From Gemmatimonas aurantiaca (lineage in GTDB: Bacteria > Gemmatimonadota > Gemmatimonadetes > Gemmatimonadales > Gemmatimonadaceae), in contig NZ_JBBCJO010000010.1 of assembly GCF_037190085.1 (NCBI RefSeq), positions 124,001 through 188,000 of the forward strand: a stretch of 64,000 bases of DNA, read 5' to 3'. Under the pieces are notes generated by a model. That model saw nothing but the letters and a program-made list of their open reading frames with translations. It was not told the origin of the DNA and searched no databases. Shown here one piece after another: positions 59,996-64,000 of this stretch. The translations under genes were made by a program, and so were the position numbers. Position 1 is the first letter of the stretch; every line of letters begins with the position of its first letter.

Positions 59996-60852
59996 TCGGG
60001 ATGGTGTGCAGAACCATCGGCGTGGCGGGGCTGCTGCTCGCTCTGTGCGATCGTGCCGATGCAACGCCGTCGTTGGGTGGAGGAGCGACACCGGTGGACC
60101 GGGGCTTTTCGGTCACACCCGACGTGGTGGTGCGTATCTATGTGCCCAAGGGGAAACTGCGCGTGCAGGTGTGGGATCGTGACTCCATCCACGTGCGCGG
60201 CCAGATGAGTGATGGGGCGAGTTTTTTCGGAGGCGGATCACGCACGCACGTCAAGTTGGGTGTGGAGGCGCGCGTGGCCTCCGATCCGCGCTTGCCGGAA
60301 GCCGACTGGGTGGTGCACATCCCGCGCCGGACACGGGTGTGGGTGAAGCAGATCGACGGCGATCTCGAGGTCACCGGCACATCGGCGGAGCTCGAGGCGT
60401 ACACGGTGCGCGGTCGCATGGTGGTGCACGATGTCTCGGGCAATACGATGCTCGAGTCCATCGACGCACCGGTGACCGTGCAGAACGGGCGCGGCGACCT
60501 GCGGGTGCGCGGCAGCAAGGGGGCCGTGGTACTGCAGCATGTGCAGGGCACGGTGTCGGTGGCGACGGTGAGCGGACCGGTGACGGTGCAGGCCGCGCGC
60601 TTCGATGGCCGTGTGGAAACGATCGGCGGGGATGTGATCGTGGAGCGGCCGGAGCTCGGGAAGGCCGAACTGGAGATCCAGACACACAGTGGCGGCGTCA
60701 CGCTGCGTGTCGATCCCCGTTCGGCGCCTCGGTTGACGTTGTCGTCGCGTGCCGGCCCCCCGGTGGGTGATGTGATGGCCGGATCGGCCGAACACGGGCA
60801 ACTGACGGTCCGTTCGTTCAAGGGGCGCATCACGGTGCAGGCGTTGCGATGA
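59992..60852 (+). CDS. Exported DUF4097 beta-repeat protein
   Basis: A 286-residue protein with a signal peptide (VCRTIGVAGLLLALCDRADA, cleavage near 25) and a long DUF4097-type solenoid of short beta strands with 'V-x-x-x-G-D-L-x-V' spacing (VKQIDGDLEVTGT, VQNGRGDLRVRGS, IGGDVIVERPE, TVRSFKGRITVQ). Such proteins are common partners of sigma/anti-sigma pairs and may act as envelope sensors or adhesins. The GTG start at 59992 overlaps the anti-sigma stop (GTGA); ATG 60001 is an alternative. Confidence 0.82.
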   Translation: MIGMVCRTIGVAGLLLALCDRADATPSLGGGATPVDRGFSVTPDVVVRIYVPKGKLRVQVWDRDSIHVRGQMSDGASFFGGGSRTHVKLGVEARVASDPRLPEADWVVHIPRRTRVWVKQIDGDLEVTGTSAELEAYTVRGRMVVHDVSGNTMLESIDAPVTVQNGRGDLRVRGSKGAVVLQHVQGTVSVATVSGPVTVQAARFDGRVETIGGDVIVERPELGKAELEIQTHSGGVTLRVDPRSAPRLTLSSRAGPPVGDVMAGSAEHGQLTVRSFKGRITVQALR

Positions 60853-60925
60853 ACGCAGAAGCCCGACGTCACGCCTCCCGTCATGTATCTCGTTGACGCT
60901 TCTCGTCGACGCTTCCTGTGAGGCT

Positions 60926-60949
60926 CACGCGAAGTTTCACGCGAAGTTT
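60926..60949. repeat. Two 12-base tandem units plus a partial third
   Basis: CACGCGAAGTTT is repeated exactly, followed by CATGCGAACGTC, which matches at nine of twelve positions. It lies in the 203-base gap between the DUF4097 gene and the next ORF. The region may contain an ECF-type promoter for the gene at 61056, but I could not fix its boxes. Confidence 0.55.
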
Positions 60950-61055
60950 CATGCGAACGTCATGAGGTCTCGCTAAACCCCGCTGTCACGACCGGCATCT
61001 CTCCGGTGAATCATCTCCCGCGCGTTCGCTCCGGAGCATTCACCAAGGAGGAAGC

Positions 61056-61589
61056 ATGTCGATCACTTTCCCGTCGGTCACGATCCCGTGGTCCTCGTTG
61101 CGGCGCACGCTGGCCGGTCGCCGCTGCCGGGTCGTCCCGATGCTCGCGTTCAGCGCCGCCGTCATTGCCGGACCGCCGCACATCACCGTACGGCCGATGC
61201 CCGCCACGTCGGAGACGGCATTCGAACTCGAAGTCGAACATCACACCGAACCCGGACAGCTCTCGGTCACCGGGCGCGCCGAAGGTGTGCGTGCGGGTCG
61301 GCGGGTTTCGGTGCCACTCACGATCGTGCGCAAGGATGCGGCGCATTTCACCGTGACGCGTCAGTGGGAGAAGAAGGCGGCCTGGGTGCTCGTCTTCTCG
61401 GCGGAGCAGGGACCGAAGGGGTCGCATGGAACCGCGGAAGCCATCATCAGCGTGGAAGCGAGTGGCAACGTGCAGGACGTCGAGTACATGAAACCGGTGG
61501 TACGCAAGGACGACCAGCAGCTTGCCGCGACGACGGCCGGCGTCGACCGCGCGCTGAGGGCACTCGGGCTCGTGACGGCCGCGAGATGA
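61056..61589 (+). CDS. Hypothetical protein linked to the ECF module
   Basis: A 177-residue protein with a hydrophobic segment near 28-38 after a basic start (RRTLAGRRCRVVPMLAFSAA), so either a non-standard leader or a short membrane anchor. The body is beta-rich (TAFELEVEHHTEPGQLSVTG, VSVPLTIVRKDAAHFTV, WVLVFSAEQGPKGSHGTAEA). No family was recognised. A strong AAGGAGG precedes ATG 61056. Position suggests membership in the same stress regulon. Confidence 0.65.
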   Translation: MSITFPSVTIPWSSLRRTLAGRRCRVVPMLAFSAAVIAGPPHITVRPMPATSETAFELEVEHHTEPGQLSVTGRAEGVRAGRRVSVPLTIVRKDAAHFTVTRQWEKKAAWVLVFSAEQGPKGSHGTAEAIISVEASGNVQDVEYMKPVVRKDDQQLAATTAGVDRALRALGLVTAAR

Positions 61590-61613
61590 ACGGAAGCGGG
61601 AGATACCGCCCCC

Positions 61614-62921
61614 TCAGGCCCCCTGTCGCAAACGGCGGATGAGTCTTCGGCGCTGGACGAGCGCCTGCACGTGCGTGCGCTGGAGCACATAGAGCCAGGC
61701 GCCGTAGACGGCGGCGAGCTGTGTCAGCACGAAGAGCAAACCACTCGCGCCCATGCTTTCATGGAAACCACGGCCGATCTGCAACAGCAGGCTGACACTG
61801 GTCGTCCATGAAAGCAGACGCGGAAGCGTGCGCACGAAACTGCGTGTGTCACGGCCGTAGAACTCGGCGCTGATGTAACCCACCAGCGTGAACGCGGCCA
61901 CGTGCTCCAGAGCGCGATAGACCAGCGGTTGGGACAACGCGACCCCGGTCGGCATCAGCGCGAGAGTCCACCGCCAGGTCGTCGTGACATCGTTGAGGGG
62001 CCACAACGATGACAGCGCCAGGTAGATCGAGAAGACCGGCAGCAACATCCGCAACGTGGGCACTTCGAAACGTGATGCCCGATCGTGTGCGATGAGGCGC
62101 GCGGTCGCGATGCTTCGCAGCAGGGCGACGCCCAGCGTGAGCGTGGCGCCCGCCAACACGAGCGTGCGATCCCCGAACGCTCCGGGCAGGATCGCCACCA
62201 GTACCCATCCCGCGGCGATTCCGACCATCCAGGCCCGTCCGTCGGTGCGGCGGGGCGCGATGTAGGCGGCATGCACCGCGCCGATGATCCCGCCGGCCAT
62301 GATGGCGATGAGCAGGATCAACCATCGCCGCTGCTCCCCTTCGCTGCCAAGGCCGATCAGCCAGCAGAGGGGAGTCAGGAGATAGATGAGTCCCATGAGC
62401 GGCAGTTCGAGCGCAAAACTCTGGACGGCTTCCTCGTCACGGACCATGCCCGCCACGCGGGTGAAGAACCATGCGCCCAGGAAGGCGCCGGCGGTGTTGG
62501 TGAGGAGATCCACCAGCGAGGTGTAGCGCGTCGGGGAGAAGAGCTGGATCACCTCGATGGTGGCACTGATGCCGCCGCCCAGCAGCACGACACGGGACCA
62601 GTTCAGCGGGGCGCCACGCGGCCGGGTCAGTTGATACACGAAGCCGAAGGGCATGAACATGAGGACGTTCATGATCAGATCCGTGGGATTCCAGATGTCC
62701 GTGAGACCGTGAGCGGGGGTGAGCTGAAACCGGAACGGCGCCAGTGTGATGATTCCCATCATCAGCACGAGATACCCGAGGATCGCCCGCCCCAGCCGCA
62801 GCGCCGTGAAATCCGCGGTCCGCCGGAGGCGAAAGGGTTCACGGGCCGCACGGCGGGCGTGTTCAGAAGGAACCAGACGTGGGAACGGGGACGATGGCGG
62901 GTGTCGCATATGCGCGGGCAT
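61614..62921 (-). CDS. VanZ-family membrane protein
   Basis: A 435-residue protein with an N-terminal VanZ domain (about 45-160): LGRAILGYLVLMMGIITLAP, WNPTDLIMNVLMFMPFGFVY and IEVIQLFSPTRYTSLVDLLT, the VanZ pattern with Glu and Asp in membrane-facing loops. About eight further helices follow (to 410), much longer than VanZ alone. VanZ proteins are associated with envelope glycopolymer or antibiotic tolerance; the reaction is unclear. The start could also be ATG 62909. Confidence 0.9.
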   Translation of the reverse strand: MPAHMRHPPSSPFPRLVPSEHARRAAREPFRLRRTADFTALRLGRAILGYLVLMMGIITLAPFRFQLTPAHGLTDIWNPTDLIMNVLMFMPFGFVYQLTRPRGAPLNWSRVVLLGGGISATIEVIQLFSPTRYTSLVDLLTNTAGAFLGAWFFTRVAGMVRDEEAVQSFALELPLMGLIYLLTPLCWLIGLGSEGEQRRWLILLIAIMAGGIIGAVHAAYIAPRRTDGRAWMVGIAAGWVLVAILPGAFGDRTLVLAGATLTLGVALLRSIATARLIAHDRASRFEVPTLRMLLPVFSIYLALSSLWPLNDVTTTWRWTLALMPTGVALSQPLVYRALEHVAAFTLVGYISAEFYGRDTRSFVRTLPRLLSWTTSVSLLLQIGRGFHESMGASGLLFVLTQLAAVYGAWLYVLQRTHVQALVQRRRLIRRLRQGA

Positions 62922-62990
62922 GTGCGGAAGAGTATCGACCGGTGCTAGCTTTTGGCGGTCATCTTTTCCCCTTCATGTGTTGAGATCCGC

Positions 62991-64000
62991 ATGAGATCTG
63001 CCGTCATCGCCGCGACGCTCGTTCTGTCTGCAAGTCTCACCCTCCCGGCATTCTCGCCAGCCTCCCTGATCGCGCAGCGTGCGGGTGCGCCGCGACAGAC
63101 CGCCGGGCGTGGGGCGCCCGCCTACGTTCCGCCGGCTGGCAGTTGGGAGCGTCGTTCCCCGGGTGCGGTGGGACTCGATTCGGCGCGACTGGCCGATGCG
63201 GTGGCCTTTGCGGTCAGCAAGGAAAGCCGCACGCCGCGCGATCTCGAACTCAATCACTACGCCACCTTCGGCCGTGAGCCGCTCGGCGATCCCATCGGCC
63301 CCCTGCCGCCGCGGGGGGGAGCCACCGGCATCATCGTGAAGAACGGCTACGTGGTGGCCACCTGGGGCGATCCCGACGCGCAGGAAATCACGAACAGCGT
63401 CACGAAGAGCTTCGTGAGCACCGTGGTGGGGCTGGCCGTCGACGCCGGCAAGATCCGCAGTGTTCACGACACGGTCGCGAAGTACGTGCCACCCATCGTG
63501 CGGGCCCGTCCCAACGGTATCGGATATGCCCGCGATTGGCCGGGCACCGATCGGCTGCTCACCCCATTCGATTCTCCGCACAACCGGCGTATCACCTGGG
63601 ATCATCTGCTCCGTCAGGTGAGTGACTGGGAAGGCACGCTGTGGGGCAAGCCGGAATGGGCCGACCGACCGGCGCAGAATTCCGCCACCTGGACGACACG
63701 TCCGCGTGAAGAGCCGGGCCGTGTCTACGAGTACAACGACACGCGGGTGAATGTGCTGGCCCTGGCCGCGCTGCAGGTATGGCGCCGTCCGCTGCCCGAG
63801 GTGCTGAAGGAACGGATCATGGATCCGATCGGGGCGTCGGACACCTGGCGCTGGTACGGCTATGACAATTCGTGGATCGTGCTGGACGGCCGGGAAGTGC
63901 AGAGCGTGAGCGGTGGTGGCCATTGGGGCGGCGGCATGATCATCAATGCGTGGGACATGGCCCGCTTCGGCCTGCTCACCCTGCGCCGCGGCCAATGGGG
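62991..64000 (+). CDS. Secreted serine hydrolase (class C beta-lactamase-like), 3'-truncated by window
   Basis: The first 336 residues are present and open at the window edge. A signal peptide (about 1-24, VIAATLVLSASLTLPAF) is followed by a beta-lactamase/DD-peptidase-like domain. The nucleophile motif SVTKSFVSTV appears near residue 136 (S-x-x-K with Ser and Lys), followed by the Y-x-N motif in RVYEYNDTRVN near 245. A GGGHWGGG loop near 305 stands where a KTG-like motif is expected. The family contains esterases, peptidases and beta-lactamases. It diverges from the VanZ gene; the 69-base gap holds both promoters. Confidence 0.92.
   Translation, partial: MRSAVIAATLVLSASLTLPAFSPASLIAQRAGAPRQTAGRGAPAYVPPAGSWERRSPGAVGLDSARLADAVAFAVSKESRTPRDLELNHYATFGREPLGDPIGPLPPRGGATGIIVKNGYVVATWGDPDAQEITNSVTKSFVSTVVGLAVDAGKIRSVHDTVAKYVPPIVRARPNGIGYARDWPGTDRLLTPFDSPHNRRITWDHLLRQVSDWEGTLWGKPEWADRPAQNSATWTTRPREEPGRVYEYNDTRVNVLALAALQVWRRPLPEVLKERIMDPIGASDTWRWYGYDNSWIVLDGREVQSVSGGGHWGGGMIINAWDMARFGLLTLRRGQW

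Noticed and set aside
1..64000. CRISPR array, tRNA, rRNA, prophage
   Set aside because: No spaced repeats of CRISPR type, no cloverleaf-like sequence, no rRNA blocks and no structural phage genes were found on either strand.

Overview
The window is high-GC bacterial chromosome with short intergenic gaps and many genes overlapping by 1 to 4 bases. The gene mix suggests a Gemmatimonadota-type organism: many secreted or lipoprotein hypotheticals, 6-bladed propeller lipoproteins, a PknB-type kinase with a C-terminal membrane region, a carboxypeptidase-regulatory TonB receptor, a lone PEP-CTERM protein, an M14 peptidase and a secreted amidohydrolase. This assignment is inferred from gene content and style; no rRNA, tRNA or CRISPR array was seen.

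Layout. 1-6850 looks like an accessory or decayed region. It holds an IS3-type tail, an IS110 transposase lacking its first catalytic Asp, a less GC-rich nucleotidyltransferase, two lipoproteins, an MscS channel, and a graveyard with debris of a formylglycine-generating-enzyme-like gene and a DUF2075 ATPase. 6880-15360 carries secreted or exported proteins (DUF6805-like domain plus M14 peptidase, a 1057-aa lipoprotein with a cysteine-peptidase-like core), a TauE-type transporter and a DUF488 protein. 15463-19742 is one tight operon of DUF4129, unknown, MoxR, DUF58 and membrane protein. 19919-31555 is mixed housekeeping and accessory content: regulators, DinB, PEP-CTERM, DUF4350, amidohydrolase, DUF2809, GyrI-like, K+ channel, YffB, ClC and MarR.

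31594-36571 contains a MarR-type palindrome cluster, a membrane protein with a Cys-rich tail, and an ArsR, SRPBCC, short UvrA operon whose promoter, operator and start codon overlap. 36580-43708 includes the Ser/Thr kinase with a dyad on its -10 box, MarC, TfoX, an atypical kinase-fold candidate, a propeller protein and a ThiF/MoeB-rhodanese enzyme coupled to a TonB receptor. 47580-58713 includes a secreted HpaI-like protein, TrmL, a siderophore-interacting protein, TPR and hydrolase exoproteins, an Fsr-type MFS pump, a nucleotidyltransferase and full-length UvrA. 58848-61589 is an ECF sigma, anti-sigma and DUF4097 envelope-stress module. The window ends with a VanZ-family protein and a truncated serine hydrolase.

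The genes cooperate mainly as small co-translated units: MoxR/DUF58, ArsR/SRPBCC/UvrA, sigma/anti-sigma/DUF4097, and ClC/YffB/K+ channel. The best candidates for something undescribed are the kinase-like protein at 40124-41104, the cysteine-peptidase-like lipoprotein at 9449-12622, the leaderless self-occluding ArsR promoter at 32670-32705, and the receptor with a fused helical tail at 43705-47388.
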